From assembly GCF_017603825.1 (NCBI RefSeq), contig NZ_CP072014.1:3596001-3660000 (forward strand): 64,000 nt of DNA, in the 5' to 3' direction. The notes beneath the pieces are model-generated. The model saw only the letters and a program-made list of their open reading frames with translations, did no database searches and was not told the origin of the DNA. The position numbers and the translations under genes are program-made. This DNA is from Arthrobacter crystallopoietes (GTDB lineage: Bacteria; Actinomycetota; Actinomycetes; Actinomycetales; Micrococcaceae). Shown here one piece after another: positions 28,375 to 37,535 of this stretch (the stretch's first letter is position 1; each line of letters opens with the position of its first letter).

Positions 28375-29178
28375 CTAGCGGCTCCGGCGCTGGATTCCGG
28401 AGCGCAGGTAATCCAGCTGTGCCGCGACGGATGCTTCGGCCGCCCCGCGCACCGACGGATCGATGTCGTTGTAAACATAATCGGTGACGGCGTCGACGCC
28501 TGCGTGCTCGCCGAGCTCCTTCAGAGCGGCGCGAATCTGGTCCAGCCGCAGCTGGCGGTGCTCCGCATATTCGCGGCAGATGGCTGAAAGATCAGGCAGG
28601 AGGGGGCCGTGGGCCGGCAGGACTTTTGCCGGCCCGAGCGCGGCCAGTTTCTCCAGCGACTCCAGATAAGGGCCCAGCCGGCCGTCCGGGTAGGCGATGA
28701 TGGTTGTCCCCCGGCCCAAAATGGTGTCGCCGGTGAGCACGGAGCCGTCCGGACCGTCGTCGGGAAGATGGAAAGACACGGAATCCGCCGTGTGCCCGGG
28801 AGTGGCGAGGACCGAGATATCCACGCCGGCGGTGCGAATGGTTTCGCCGTCGGTGAGCGGATCGCCGCCGTGGCACTGGGCCCGGTCCAAGGCACGCACG
28901 GGTGCTCCGGTCAGCTCGTGGAACCGCGCACTGGCCTCGGTGTGATCGATGTGGTGGTGCGTAATCAGCACCAGCTCGACGTTGCCCGCGGCGGCCAGTT
29001 CCTGCAGGTGCGCCTCATCCAGCGGCCCCGGATCCACGACTACGACGCCGGGCTCGCCGGGAGCGCTGATCAGGTAGGACTGGGTCCCCTCCAGGCTCAT
29101 CGGCCCGGGATTCGGCGCCAGCCGGTAGCGGGTGAGCGTGCTGCTGCGGACCAGGTTCGGATTCGATGCTGCGTTCAC
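28375..29178 (-). CDS. Metallo-beta-lactamase-fold hydrolase
   Basis: A 267-residue protein with the metal-binding motif THHHIDH (residues about 73-79), GHTADSVSF carrying the third histidine and VLTGDTILGRG carrying the bridging aspartate. The C-terminal helical region with LPAHGP is like LACTB2/RNase Z-related hydrolases. I prefer the GTG at 29178 because AAGGA lies 7 bases upstream; an in-frame ATG at 29202 would give 275 residues. Substrate unknown. It is followed closely by the FAH gene. Confidence 0.82.
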   Translation of the reverse strand: MNAASNPNLVRSSTLTRYRLAPNPGPMSLEGTQSYLISAPGEPGVVVVDPGPLDEAHLQELAAAGNVELVLITHHHIDHTEASARFHELTGAPVRALDRAQCHGGDPLTDGETIRTAGVDISVLATPGHTADSVSFHLPDDGPDGSVLTGDTILGRGTTIIAYPDGRLGPYLESLEKLAALGPAKVLPAHGPLLPDLSAICREYAEHRQLRLDQIRAALKELGEHAGVDAVTDYVYNDIDPSVRGAAEASVAAQLDYLRSGIQRRSR

Positions 29179-29246
29179 GTCCCTATCCTTGCATCCCGGC
29201 ACCGGTTCCGGGATGTCTGACGAATCCCGGAACGAGGAGCGGCGAA

Positions 29247-29280
29247 GGCGGTGACCGGCTCTCCCAAGCCGGGCACCGCC
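29247..29280 (-). terminator. Strong hairpin after the M14 peptidase gene
   Basis: GGCGGTGACCGGCT and AGCCGGGCACCGCC form a 14-base stem with one mismatch and a 6-base loop, 34 bases past the peptidase stop. No U-run follows, as is common for actinobacterial terminators. Confidence 0.55.
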
Positions 29281-29313
29281 GTCGGACTTTATGATGTTGC
29301 CTACCGACCGGGG

Positions 29314-30345
29314 TTACTCGCTGCGGGTGTTCTGCTCGGCGAGCGTATCCCAGAAGGAGGTGTCGGCGTCGTCGATGGAGCGGTCCGAAATGGCCCGGAC
29401 AGCAGCGTCGAGCGTGGTGACGGTTTGCTTGATCAGGTAGCCGTTAGATTTCTGGCCGAGCACGTAGTCATCACGGTAGTGGTCGCTCATACCGCGCATC
29501 TCGAACAGCAGTGTCGAGATGCCGTATTCGACGGCGATGCCGTTGCGGCTGATCGTTTCGGCGGTCCCGCCGACGTACTTGCCCAGGTGGCCCCAGCCCG
29601 TGGAGTCGACGGCGTTGAAGACGACGGCACCTAGCTGCTTCGAGCCTTCCAGCACATCCGCTTCCACGTTCTCTGTGGTCGGGTACAGGATGGAGCCCGA
29701 GACGAGCTGTCCGTCCCGTTCGCTTTGGGCGCCCTGGTGGTGCAGGTCAATCATGTAGTCGATGTTGTACTTGCCCAGGACATTGTCATGCAGCGCCCGG
29801 GTTTCCGGCTGGTTCCTGGTGATGTGATCCCGGTTGATGTCCACTTCATTGGCGTTGTACCGGGTCAGGTGCCGGTCACCGGCGGCAATGTAATCGTCCA
29901 GCGGAAAGTTGACGTCCCCCATGGCACCGTCCGCGTTGAGCATCGGCACGATCAGGACATTGACCCCGTCCAGCACGCCCTTGGTCTTGCCCGTGCCCAG
30001 GTGCTTGATGAATTCCAGGGCGCCTTCCGTGGTCAGCTGCTCGTTCCCATGCTGCTGCGTGAGGAAGAGGACCGTGGGGTTCTCCGGGTTGCTGATGTAC
30101 TTCGCCAAGAAGATATCGCGGCCCTTCACGGTCTGCCCGATGACGTCAACGTCCAACCGCGGCTGTTTGGCGTCCTGCACGTCGAGCTCAGCCGCCAGTT
30201 CCTCATAGGTGTGGAGAATTGAGGTGTTGACGGTTTCATTGCCGCCGTAATTGGGGCCTTCGCCGGCTGCTACGGCGGCGGGTGCCGTGACGGCGGTCAG
30301 AGCGAGGGCTCCGGCCAAGACTGCTGCGGCAAGTGGTTTTCTCAT
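29314..30345 (-). CDS. Secreted M14-family zinc carboxypeptidase
   Basis: A 343-residue exported protein with an Ala-rich signal peptide (residues 1-27, MRKPLAAAVLAGALALTAV...AAVAA). The zinc site is visible as H99 and E102 in QQHGNEQ and a later histidine in MIDLHHQG; the catalytic glutamate is probably that of LLFEMRG. Before the zinc site, KGRDIFLAKYIS is a typical M14 approach. It probably trims peptides outside the cell; peptidoglycan or protein substrate cannot be told. It is flanked by terminator hairpins on both sides and seems monocistronic. Confidence 0.85.
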   Translation of the reverse strand: MRKPLAAAVLAGALALTAVTAPAAVAAGEGPNYGGNETVNTSILHTYEELAAELDVQDAKQPRLDVDVIGQTVKGRDIFLAKYISNPENPTVLFLTQQHGNEQLTTEGALEFIKHLGTGKTKGVLDGVNVLIVPMLNADGAMGDVNFPLDDYIAAGDRHLTRYNANEVDINRDHITRNQPETRALHDNVLGKYNIDYMIDLHHQGAQSERDGQLVSGSILYPTTENVEADVLEGSKQLGAVVFNAVDSTGWGHLGKYVGGTAETISRNGIAVEYGISTLLFEMRGMSDHYRDDYVLGQKSNGYLIKQTVTTLDAAVRAISDRSIDDADTSFWDTLAEQNTRSE

Positions 30346-30481
30346 GGACGAGGTTCCTCCTGGTGCGATCTGCGGGTGATGTTTGCAAGCTATCCGCCCA
30401 CGCGCGGCAGCGATAGGTTAAACGATCAAATATGCGCTCCAGACCCCAAACTTTAATTCGAGGGAATTCCGCACCAACGGC

Positions 30482-30517
30482 AAAAGGCCCCGTCCGCACT
30501 GTGCGAACGGGGCCCTT
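30482..30517 (-). terminator. Terminator after ilvE
   Basis: On the minus strand GGGCCCCGTTCGCAC pairs with GTGCGGACGGGGCC, followed by TTTTG, 26 bases past the ilvE stop. Together with the weaker features around it, it isolates ilvE from the peptidase gene. Confidence 0.85.
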
Positions 30518-30542
30518 GTAATCTGATCCGGGCTGGCTGCGC

Positions 30543-31646
30543 CTAGGCCAGGCGGGTCAGCCAGCCGTGTGTGTCCTCCACGGCGCCGGTCTGGATGCCC
30601 AGCAATTGCTTGCGGATGGACATCGACACTTCACCGGCGTTGCTGCCCGGAGAGCCGATAGAGCCGTCCTTGGTCTTCAGTTCTCCGATGGGCGTGATGA
30701 CCGCTGCCGTGCCGCAGGCGAAGGCCTCCGTGATGTCGCCGGAAGCGACCCCGTCCCGCCACTCGTCAATGGTGATCTTGCGTTCCTGCACGTCGAGGCC
30801 GCGGTCCTTGGCCAGCTGGATGATGGAGGAGCGCGTGACGCCGTGCAGGATGTTTCCGTTCAGCTCGGGCGTGACCAGCGTGCCGTTCTTGAACACGAAG
30901 AAAATGTTCATTCCGCCGAGTTCTTCCACGGCATTGTCATTGAACGGGTCCAGGAACAGTACCTGCTTGCAGCCGTGCGCCTCGGCTTCCATCTGCGGGG
31001 CCAGCGAAGCCGCATAATTGCCGCCGCATTTGGCTTCCCCGGTACCGCCGCGGCCTGCCCGGGCATACTGTTCCGACAGCCAGATCGACACCGGCTTCAG
31101 CTCGCCGCCGAAGTAGTTGCCGACCGGCGAGGCGATGACGCGGAAGGAAACCTCCCGCGCCGGCCGCACGCCGAGGAACGCCTCCGTGGCGATCATGAAC
31201 GGGCGCAGGTACAGCGCTTCGCCGTCGCCGTTGGGCACCCAGTCCTTGTCCACCTCCACCAGTTGCCGCAGGGACTCCAGGAACGTCTCCTCCGGAATTT
31301 CCGGCAGCGCCAGCCGGCGGGCGGAGCGGTTCATCCGTTTCGCGTTAGCCTCGGGACGGAAGGTCCAGACCGAACCGTCCGCGTGCTTGTACGCCTTCAT
31401 CCCCTCGAAGATTTCCTGGCCGTAGTGGAGCACGGCTGCGGAGGGATCCAGGGCGATGGGACCGTAAGGCTCGATCCGCGCGCCGGACCAGCCGCCGTTC
31501 CCTTCTGCGTCGACTTTGTAATCGACGACGGCCGTGTGGTCCGTGAAGTAGTTGCCGAAACCCGGGTCGGCCAGTATGGCAGCACGTTCTTCGGCGCTCT
31601 TCGGATGGTCCGAGAGCTGCTGGGTGAATTCCAGCGTTTGGGTCAT
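30543..31646 (-). CDS. ilvE: Branched-chain amino-acid aminotransferase
   Basis: Final transamination step of Val, Leu and Ile synthesis (fold-type IV PLP enzyme). The 367-residue protein has the PLP lysine in GEAKCGGNYAASL, the early YGQEIFEGMKAYKH block and ELGGMNIFFVF in the substrate pocket, with ITEAFACGTAAVITPIG near the C-terminus. It follows leuB with a 54-base gap, and the two may be co-transcribed. Confidence 0.95.
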   Translation of the reverse strand: MTQTLEFTQQLSDHPKSAEERAAILADPGFGNYFTDHTAVVDYKVDAEGNGGWSGARIEPYGPIALDPSAAVLHYGQEIFEGMKAYKHADGSVWTFRPEANAKRMNRSARRLALPEIPEETFLESLRQLVEVDKDWVPNGDGEALYLRPFMIATEAFLGVRPAREVSFRVIASPVGNYFGGELKPVSIWLSEQYARAGRGGTGEAKCGGNYAASLAPQMEAEAHGCKQVLFLDPFNDNAVEELGGMNIFFVFKNGTLVTPELNGNILHGVTRSSIIQLAKDRGLDVQERKITIDEWRDGVASGDITEAFACGTAAVITPIGELKTKDGSIGSPGSNAGEVSMSIRKQLLGIQTGAVEDTHGWLTRLA

Positions 31647-31700
31647 GGTTCCTCCACGGTCTTAGGGCACGCCGTTGTGATTCGAGTTAAGGGCTGCTAA

Positions 31701-32768
31701 CTAGCCTACTGCCAAAAGTGAGGCAATAGCATCGCCGATCTCCGACGTCGTACGCGGTTCGGTGCCGCGGCCGGCGATGTCCTTCTCCACTGCATCCTGC
31801 ACCCGGGCAGCGGCAGCGTCCAGGCCAAGATGCTCCAGCAGCAGGGCCACGGACAGAATGGCGGCGGTGGGATCGGCCTTCTGCTGGCCGGCAATGTCCG
31901 GGGCGGAGCCGTGGACCGGTTCGAACATGGACGGGGCGGTGCGGTCCATGTTGATGTTGCCCGAGGCTGCCAGGCCGATGCCGCCGGTGATAGCGGCGGC
32001 CAGATCGGTGATGATGTCGCCGAAGAGGTTGTCCGTGACGATAACGTCGAAGCGGCTCGGGTCGGTGACCATGAAGATGGTGGCCGCGTCGATATGCAGG
32101 TAGTCGACGGCGACATCGGGGAACTCGCGCCCCACTGCCTCGACCTGGCGGCGCCACAGGTGGCCCGCATGGACGAGTACATTGTGCTTGTGGACCAGGG
32201 TCAGCTTCTTGCGGCGGGCCGACGCACGGCGGAAGGCATCGCGGACCACACGCTCCACGCCGTGGGCGGTGTTGACCGAGACTTCGGTGGCGATCTCATG
32301 CGGCGTGCCGACGCGCAGCGCGCCGCCATTGCCGACGTAGGGGCCTTCGGTACCTTCACGCACGACGACGAAATCCACTTCGCCGGGGTTGGCCAGCGGG
32401 CTGGGCACGCCGGGAAAGAGCTTGGACGGACGCAGGTTGACGAAGTGGTCCAGGCTAAAGCGCAGCTTGAGCAACATCTCGCGTTCGATGATGCCGGAGG
32501 GAATGCGGGTGTCCCCGGGAGCCGCACCGACGGCGCCGAACAGAATGGCGTCGTGGCCGCGCAGCCTGTCGAGCGTGTCTTCCGGCAGGGTCTCCCCCGT
32601 GGCCAGCCAGTGCTCGGCACCGAGCTTGTACTCCGTCAGTTCAAAGGTGGCGTCTTCATTGGCGGTCGCCGCCTTGAGTACCTTGACTCCTTCTGCCACC
32701 ACCTCGGGACCGATTCCGTCTCCGGGGATGACTGCCAGTGAAAATGCCTGTGACTCTGCTGCGTTCAT
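31701..32768 (-). CDS. leuB: 3-isopropylmalate dehydrogenase
   Basis: NAD-dependent oxidative decarboxylation in leucine synthesis. The 355-residue protein has the N-terminal [12 protein letters not shown], the arginine-rich substrate region [13 protein letters not shown], the [12 protein letters not shown] catalytic lysine region and [13 protein letters not shown] binding NAD. A TCTCA-containing operator-like site lies 42-56 bases upstream. In Corynebacterium leuB is controlled by the same IclR regulator as leuCD. Confidence 0.95.
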   Translation of the reverse strand: MNAAESQAFSLAVIPGDGIGPEVVAEGVKVLKAATANEDATFELTEYKLGAEHWLATGETLPEDTLDRLRGHDAILFGAVGAAPGDTRIPSGIIEREMLLKLRFSLDHFVNLRPSKLFPGVPSPLANPGEVDFVVVREGTEGPYVGNGGALRVGTPHEIATEVSVNTAHGVERVVRDAFRRASARRKKLTLVHKHNVLVHAGHLWRRQVEAVGREFPDVAVDYLHIDAATIFMVTDPSRFDVIVTDNLFGDIITDLAAAITGGIGLAASGNINMDRTAPSMFEPVHGSAPDIAGQQKADPTAAILSVALLLEHLGLDAAAARVQDAVEKDIAGRGTEPRTTSEIGDAIASLLAVG

Positions 32769-32809
32769 GCCTCCAGTCTAGGGAACGATCCCACATCCTG
32801 AGCAAGCCA

Positions 32810-32824
32810 TCTCACTTTGTGAAC
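32810..32824. promoter_or_regulatory. Operator-like site upstream of leuB
   Basis: TCTCACTTTGTGAAC matches the leuC/ndgR operator TCTCA-N5-TGAGA in eight of ten half-site bases with the same 5-base spacing, 42-56 bases before the leuB ATG. Regulation by the IclR protein is an inference. Confidence 0.45.
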
Positions 32825-33117
32825 AGTTGAAAATCAGACCCGGGCATGATGTTGGGAGCGCAGACCGCGGCATAGAGTTCTGGATCATGCGCGGCAGGCT
32901 TGCCCTGGAGGCCGTCCTGATCGCGGGCGTGGCCGCGCTGCTCAGGTCCGGGCTGGGCATTCTGTACCGCTGGCACTCCTTGTCCGGCTGGTTCACCGGC
33001 GGGAAAGCCAGCTCCTGCGGATCGGACGCCGCGGACCCGAGACATGGCAGGGGCAGCGTGTTACGTTGACTGTGAAGTCTCTGACCGTAGGCACCGCGCT
33101 TGGACGGGAGTTCAACG
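32825..33117. other. Intergenic region between leuB and the APC permease
   Basis: About 290 bases upstream of two divergent genes. Short open frames exist on both strands but none has a convincing ribosome site or recognisable product. Presumably it holds the permease promoter and leader. Confidence 0.5.
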
Positions 33118-34524
33118 ATGAGCAGCACCACCGAAACCCATGAGCAACCGGAGCTCAAACGGGCCATAGGTCCGAAGCTCCTGTTGCTGTTCATAGTCGG
33201 GGACATCCTCGGCACAGGCGTTTACGCCCTGACCGGGCGGATTGCCGGCGAGGTGGGCGGCGCCGCCTGGGCACCGATCCTGCTGGCCTTCATTGTTGCC
33301 ACCATCACCGCGTTCTCGTACCTGGAACTCGTGACGAAATATCCGCAAGCAGCCGGCGCCGCGCTCTACACACACAAGGCCTTCGGCATCCATTTCCTGA
33401 CGTTCCTGGTCACCTTCGCGGTCCTCAGCTCCGGCATCACCTCCGCTTCCACCGCATCCAAGTTCCTGGCCGAGAACTTCATCGTGGGGTTCAACCTTGA
33501 CTGGGACCAGGGCGGAGTCACGTGGGTCGCGGTGATCTTCATGCTCGTGCTGGCGATGATCAATTTGCGCGGTGTCGCCGAGAGCATCAAGTTCAATGTG
33601 GTCCTGACCCTGGTTGAGTTCACCGGCCTGATGATCGTGATCTTCATCGGTTTCTGGGCCATGTCCCAGGGCAACGTGGACTTCAGCAGGGTGTTGATCT
33701 TCGAAACGTCCGCCGACAAAGGCGCTTTCCTGTCCATTACGGCTGCCACGTCGCTCGCTTTCTTCTCGATGGTGGGGTTCGAGGACTCGGTCAACATGGC
33801 GGAGGAAACTAAGGATCCGGTCAAGATTTTTCCCAAAGTCATGCTGACCGGTCTGGGCATCACCGTCCTGATCTACATTCTCGTCTCCGTGGCCGCAGTG
33901 GCTATTGTCCCCATCGGTGTGCTGTCCGAAAGCCCCACACCGCTGCTCGAGGTGGTGCAGGCCGGGGCACCGGGCCTGCCGGTGGATGTCATTTATCCGT
34001 TCCTCTCCATGTTTGCGGTGGCCAATACCGCGCTGATCAACATGCTGATGGCCAGCCGCCTGCTCTATGGCATGGCCAAACAGGACGTGCTGCCCCGCTC
34101 GCTGGGCAAGGTGTTGCCGAACCGCCGTTCACCGTGGGCCTCCATCATTTTCACCACACTGATTGCCCTCGCCCTGATCATTACCGTCACCAACTTCATG
34201 GGCACCGACACCGTCAGTGCCCTGGGCGGGACCACGGCGCTGCTCCTGCTCTGCGTTTTCACCGTGGTGAACGTCGCCGTCCTCGTCCTGCGCCGCCGGC
34301 CGATAGACCGGCCGCATTTCCAGTCCCCCACGGTCCTTCCTTACCTAGGGGTGGCGACTTGCGCCTTCCTCGTCGGCCCCTGGGCGCAGGATCCCATCGA
34401 ATACCAGATCGCCGGAGTGATGATTGGCCTGGGCATCGTGCTGTGGCTGCTGACCTGGTTGTGGAACCGTGGCGTGCGGGCAAAGAAGACCCGAATCAGG
34501 CACCCGGAGGACCTGGCCGGCTAA
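33118..34524 (+). CDS. APC-family amino-acid permease
   Basis: A 468-residue membrane transporter with about 12 hydrophobic segments. The first helix carries the APC motif VGDILGTGVYALTGRIAGEVG, followed by AFSYLELVTKYPQAAGAALYTHKAFG. The C-terminal part includes FTVVNVAVLVLRRRPIDRPHF. The ATG at 33118 has GGGAG 8 bases upstream. Substrate is not determinable; neighbours give no clue beyond general amino-acid metabolism. Confidence 0.85.
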   Translation: MSSTTETHEQPELKRAIGPKLLLLFIVGDILGTGVYALTGRIAGEVGGAAWAPILLAFIVATITAFSYLELVTKYPQAAGAALYTHKAFGIHFLTFLVTFAVLSSGITSASTASKFLAENFIVGFNLDWDQGGVTWVAVIFMLVLAMINLRGVAESIKFNVVLTLVEFTGLMIVIFIGFWAMSQGNVDFSRVLIFETSADKGAFLSITAATSLAFFSMVGFEDSVNMAEETKDPVKIFPKVMLTGLGITVLIYILVSVAAVAIVPIGVLSESPTPLLEVVQAGAPGLPVDVIYPFLSMFAVANTALINMLMASRLLYGMAKQDVLPRSLGKVLPNRRSPWASIIFTTLIALALIITVTNFMGTDTVSALGGTTALLLLCVFTVVNVAVLVLRRRPIDRPHFQSPTVLPYLGVATCAFLVGPWAQDPIEYQIAGVMIGLGIVLWLLTWLWNRGVRAKKTRIRHPEDLAG

Positions 34525-34613
34525 AGCCCTCCGCCCCCGGGTCAACGACAACCCGATCAGGATCTGCAAAAATAGCAAGCATGCTGATGACCGACGATCG
34601 GGAGGACCACACG

Positions 34614-35141
34614 ATGGACCAGGACCACAAGCAGCCGGGCCGGCTGGACAACGACGAATTTGCTGCCTATCTGGACGATCATCTGCTGGGTGCCAAGACC
34701 GGAATCAGGCTCTTCGGTTCGGCCCGGGAGTCCTGGGCCGGAACCGAATTCGAGGCCGACCTCCAGCGCTTGCGCAACGAGGTCATCGCCGAACGCCGCG
34801 AGGTCAAGGAACTGATGGGGCAGTTCGGCTACCGGCGGAGCACCTTCAAGAAAGTCGCAGCCGCAGGCGGCGCTGTGGTGGGCAAGATCAATCCGCTCAA
34901 CCCGCTGCGAATCGGCGGAGGCGCAGGAGCACAGTTGGAGCTGGAAATGCTTCAGTCCGCGCTCCGCGGCAAGGAATGCCTCTGGCGGACCCTGATCGTA
35001 CTGGCAGAAGCGGAGCCGCGGCTCGATGCGTCGCGTTTCCGGCAACTGCTGGCCCAGACCAACCGCCAGCTGGATACGATGGCCCGCATCATGGAGCGCA
35101 CGGCTAAGGACCGTTTCCTGGCCCGACCGGACGTCGCCTAA
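34614..35141 (+). CDS. Conserved hypothetical helical protein
   Basis: A 175-residue soluble protein that I do not recognise. It is mostly helical and charged (LQRLRNEVIAERREVKELM), with a small glycine-rich hydrophobic patch near the centre (VAAAGGAVVGKINPLNPL) and a basic C-terminal helix (LAQTNRQLDTMARIMER). The start at 34614 follows GGGAGG, better placed than the upstream in-frame ATGs at 34581 and 34587. It lies 89 bases after the permease gene and converges on metG. Confidence 0.6.
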   Translation: MDQDHKQPGRLDNDEFAAYLDDHLLGAKTGIRLFGSARESWAGTEFEADLQRLRNEVIAERREVKELMGQFGYRRSTFKKVAAAGGAVVGKINPLNPLRIGGGAGAQLELEMLQSALRGKECLWRTLIVLAEAEPRLDASRFRQLLAQTNRQLDTMARIMERTAKDRFLARPDVA

Positions 35142-35148
35142 GCAGCCC

Positions 35149-36708
35149 TTAGCCGGCGGGCTCTTCGTACTTCGGGAAGATCGGTGTCGGCGCCGGCAAA
35201 TCCGTACCCGGCACCATAGCCTTGGCGATGGCAGCGAAATCGCGGGCGCCGTCGTTGCTCTGTCCCAGCACATCGAGCAGTTTGGCAGCCGAACCGGGCA
35301 TCACCGGCTGGACCAGGATAGAGACGATCCGCAGCACCTCCAGCGTGACATAGAGCACGGTGTTCATCCGCTCCACGTCCGTCTTGCGCAGCACCCAGGG
35401 AGCCTGCTCGGCGAAGTACGCGTTGGTATCGCCCAGGACGGTCCAGATCGCCTCCAGCGATGCGTGGAAATCCTGCAGTTCGTAGGCTGCGCGGGACTTT
35501 TCCAGCAGCCGCTCGGCCCGCGCCAGCAATTCATGGTCCTCGGCGGCGAGCGTGCCGGGCTGCGGAACCTTGCCCTCGCAATTCTTGGCCACCATGGACA
35601 GGGAGCGCTGGGCCAGGTTGCCCAGATTGTTGGCCAGATCCGCGTTCATCCGGCCGACAATGGCCTCGTGGCTGTAGGAGCCGTCTGCGCCGAAGGGGAC
35701 TTCGCGCAGCAGGAAGAAGCGCATCTGGTCCAGACCGTACTGCGCCACCCAGTCCGACGGCGCAATCACGTTGCCCAGCGACTTGGACATTTTCACGCCC
35801 TGGTTGTACAGATGGCCGTGGATCATCACGCGCTTGGGCAGTTCCAGCCCGGCGGACATCAGGAACGCCGGCCAATAGATGGCGTGGAAGCGGGAGATGT
35901 CCTTGCCGATCACGTGGACATCGGCCGGCCACCACTTGCGGAACGCGTCCGCCTCGGTGTCCGGGAAGCCGACGCCGGTGAGGTAGTTGGTCAGCGCGTC
36001 CACCCACACGTACATCACGTGCTTGGGATTGCCCGGCACCGGAATACCCCAGTCGAAGGTGGTGCGGGAGATGGACAGGTCCATCAGGCCGTGCTTGACG
36101 AAGCTGATGACCTCGTTGAAGCGGGTGCGCGGGGCGGCGAATTCCGGCTGGTCTTCGTAAAGCTTAAGCAGCTTGTCCTGGTAGGCCGACAGGCGGAAGA
36201 AGTAGGACTCTTCTTCGGTCCAAGTGACTTCGGTGTCGGTCTGGATCGAGTAGCGCTTGCCGTCCTCGCGGACTTCAGTCTCGTCCTCGCCATAGTAGGC
36301 CTCGTCGCGGACGGAGTACCAGCCCTCGTACTTGTCGAGGTAGATGTCCCCGGCGTCTTCCATCCGCTTCCAGATGGCCTGCGCGGCGGCGTAGTGGTCT
36401 TCGTCCGTGGTACGGATGAAGCGGTCGTAGCTGATGCCCAGGCCGTCCTGGGTAGCCTGGAAGACATCCGAGTTACGCTTGGCCAAGGCCAGCGGGGTGA
36501 TGCCTTCCTTCTCCGCGGTGTGCAGCATCTTCTGCCCGTGTTCGTCCGTTCCGGTCAGGAAGCAGACGTCGTAGCCGTCCAGCCGCTTGAACCGCGCCAT
36601 AGCATCCGTGGCGATGAACTCGTAGGCATGTCCGATGTGGGGCACGCCGTTGGGGTACGAAATAGCCGTGGTGATGTAGTACGGGGGCTTATCAGCAGAA
36701 GAGGTCAC
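35149..36708 (-). CDS. metG: Methionyl-tRNA synthetase
   Basis: Class I synthetase of 519 residues. [15 protein letters not shown] holds the HIGH motif and [10 protein letters not shown] the KMSKS motif; [12 protein letters not shown] is in the substrate region. There is no CxxC zinc knuckle in the inserted domain, so it is the zinc-free type, and there is no C-terminal tRNA-binding extension. It starts with GTG at 36708. Confidence 0.95.
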   Translation of the reverse strand: MTSSADKPPYYITTAISYPNGVPHIGHAYEFIATDAMARFKRLDGYDVCFLTGTDEHGQKMLHTAEKEGITPLALAKRNSDVFQATQDGLGISYDRFIRTTDEDHYAAAQAIWKRMEDAGDIYLDKYEGWYSVRDEAYYGEDETEVREDGKRYSIQTDTEVTWTEEESYFFRLSAYQDKLLKLYEDQPEFAAPRTRFNEVISFVKHGLMDLSISRTTFDWGIPVPGNPKHVMYVWVDALTNYLTGVGFPDTEADAFRKWWPADVHVIGKDISRFHAIYWPAFLMSAGLELPKRVMIHGHLYNQGVKMSKSLGNVIAPSDWVAQYGLDQMRFFLLREVPFGADGSYSHEAIVGRMNADLANNLGNLAQRSLSMVAKNCEGKVPQPGTLAAEDHELLARAERLLEKSRAAYELQDFHASLEAIWTVLGDTNAYFAEQAPWVLRKTDVERMNTVLYVTLEVLRIVSILVQPVMPGSAAKLLDVLGQSNDGARDFAAIAKAMVPGTDLPAPTPIFPKYEEPAG

Positions 36709-36756
36709 CTATAGAAATTACCGTGTGTGCTCGGCGCTTGTCGAAAGCGGCCGGCC

Positions 36757-36785
36757 GCCGCCGTCTTCGTGACAACGACGGCGGC
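36757..36785 (-). terminator. Hairpin after the ABC ATPase gene
   Basis: GCCGCCGTC and GACGGCGGC form a perfect 9-base stem with an 11-base loop, 46 bases past the ABC ATPase stop. No U-run; a candidate terminator. Confidence 0.45.
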
Positions 36786-36830
36786 ACCCGGATCCTCCGC
36801 TTACGGCGCCTTCGGCGGCAGTTGGCCGTC

Positions 36831-37535
36831 TCAGTACATGTGGGTGCGGCTGTCCGCCACCTTGATCAGTTCCTCGTCGTGGGACGCCACCAGGACCGCA
36901 ATCCCGTCCTTGGTGGTGTCCTTGAGGATGCCGATGATCTGGTTGGCATGCTCGCGGTCCAGGCTGGCCGTCGGCTCATCCACCACAAGCACGCGCGTGC
37001 CCAGGATCAGCGCGCGCGCAATCGCCACCCGCTGCCGCTCGCCGCCGGACAGCTGCGCCGGGTAATGCCGCATCCGGCGTCCCAGCCCCACCAGGTCCAG
37101 CAGATCCTTGGCCATCTCGGTCTTCGCTTCAACCTGTTTGTCCGGCACCGCGGGCAGCAACACGTTCTCAAGCGCGCTCATCCCGTCGATCAGCGCCCCG
37201 CCCTGGTCCACATACCCGATGAGGGCGCGGCGGCGGTCGGAGATTTCGTCGTCGTCCATCTCATCGAGCGAATCGCCCTGCCAGAACACCTCGCCCGATG
37301 TCGGCAGCGTCAGGCCGGCCGCCACCGTCAGGATGCTGGTCTTGCCCGAGCCGCTTCGTCCGGCCAGGCAGTGCATGCTCCCCGCCTCCAGGCCAAGGTC
37401 GAAATCCTCTGCGACCACCAGCGGCTCGCCGCCGCCACCGTCATAGCGGATGGTGATGCCACGCAGCTCCAGCGGCATGGCATGGTCCGCGGTACGCCCG
37501 ATCTTCTCGGCACGCGTCTGCGGTTGTTCAATCAT
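36831..37535 (-). CDS. ABC transporter ATP-binding protein (MacB/LolD type)
   Basis: A 234-residue ATPase with Walker A AGRSGSGKT (residues 58-66), Q-loop near VDQGGAL, signature LSGGERQRVAIARAL (162-176) and Walker B VLVVDEPTASLD (182-193), followed by the switch histidine in ASHDEE. It overlaps the following FtsX-type permease stop-start by 4 bases, so the pair forms one transporter. Substrate or role (lipid, lipoprotein or envelope stress) is not known. Confidence 0.88.
   Translation of the reverse strand: MIEQPQTRAEKIGRTADHAMPLELRGITIRYDGGGGEPLVVAEDFDLGLEAGSMHCLAGRSGSGKTSILTVAAGLTLPTSGEVFWQGDSLDEMDDDEISDRRRALIGYVDQGGALIDGMSALENVLLPAVPDKQVEAKTEMAKDLLDLVGLGRRMRHYPAQLSGGERQRVAIARALILGTRVLVVDEPTASLDREHANQIIGILKDTTKDGIAVLVASHDEELIKVADSRTHMY

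Noticed and set aside
32827-33069. An 80-codon plus-strand open frame between leuB and the APC permease.
   Set aside because: No ribosome site and composition unlike the neighbours; the short hydrophobic stretch is not enough to call a gene.
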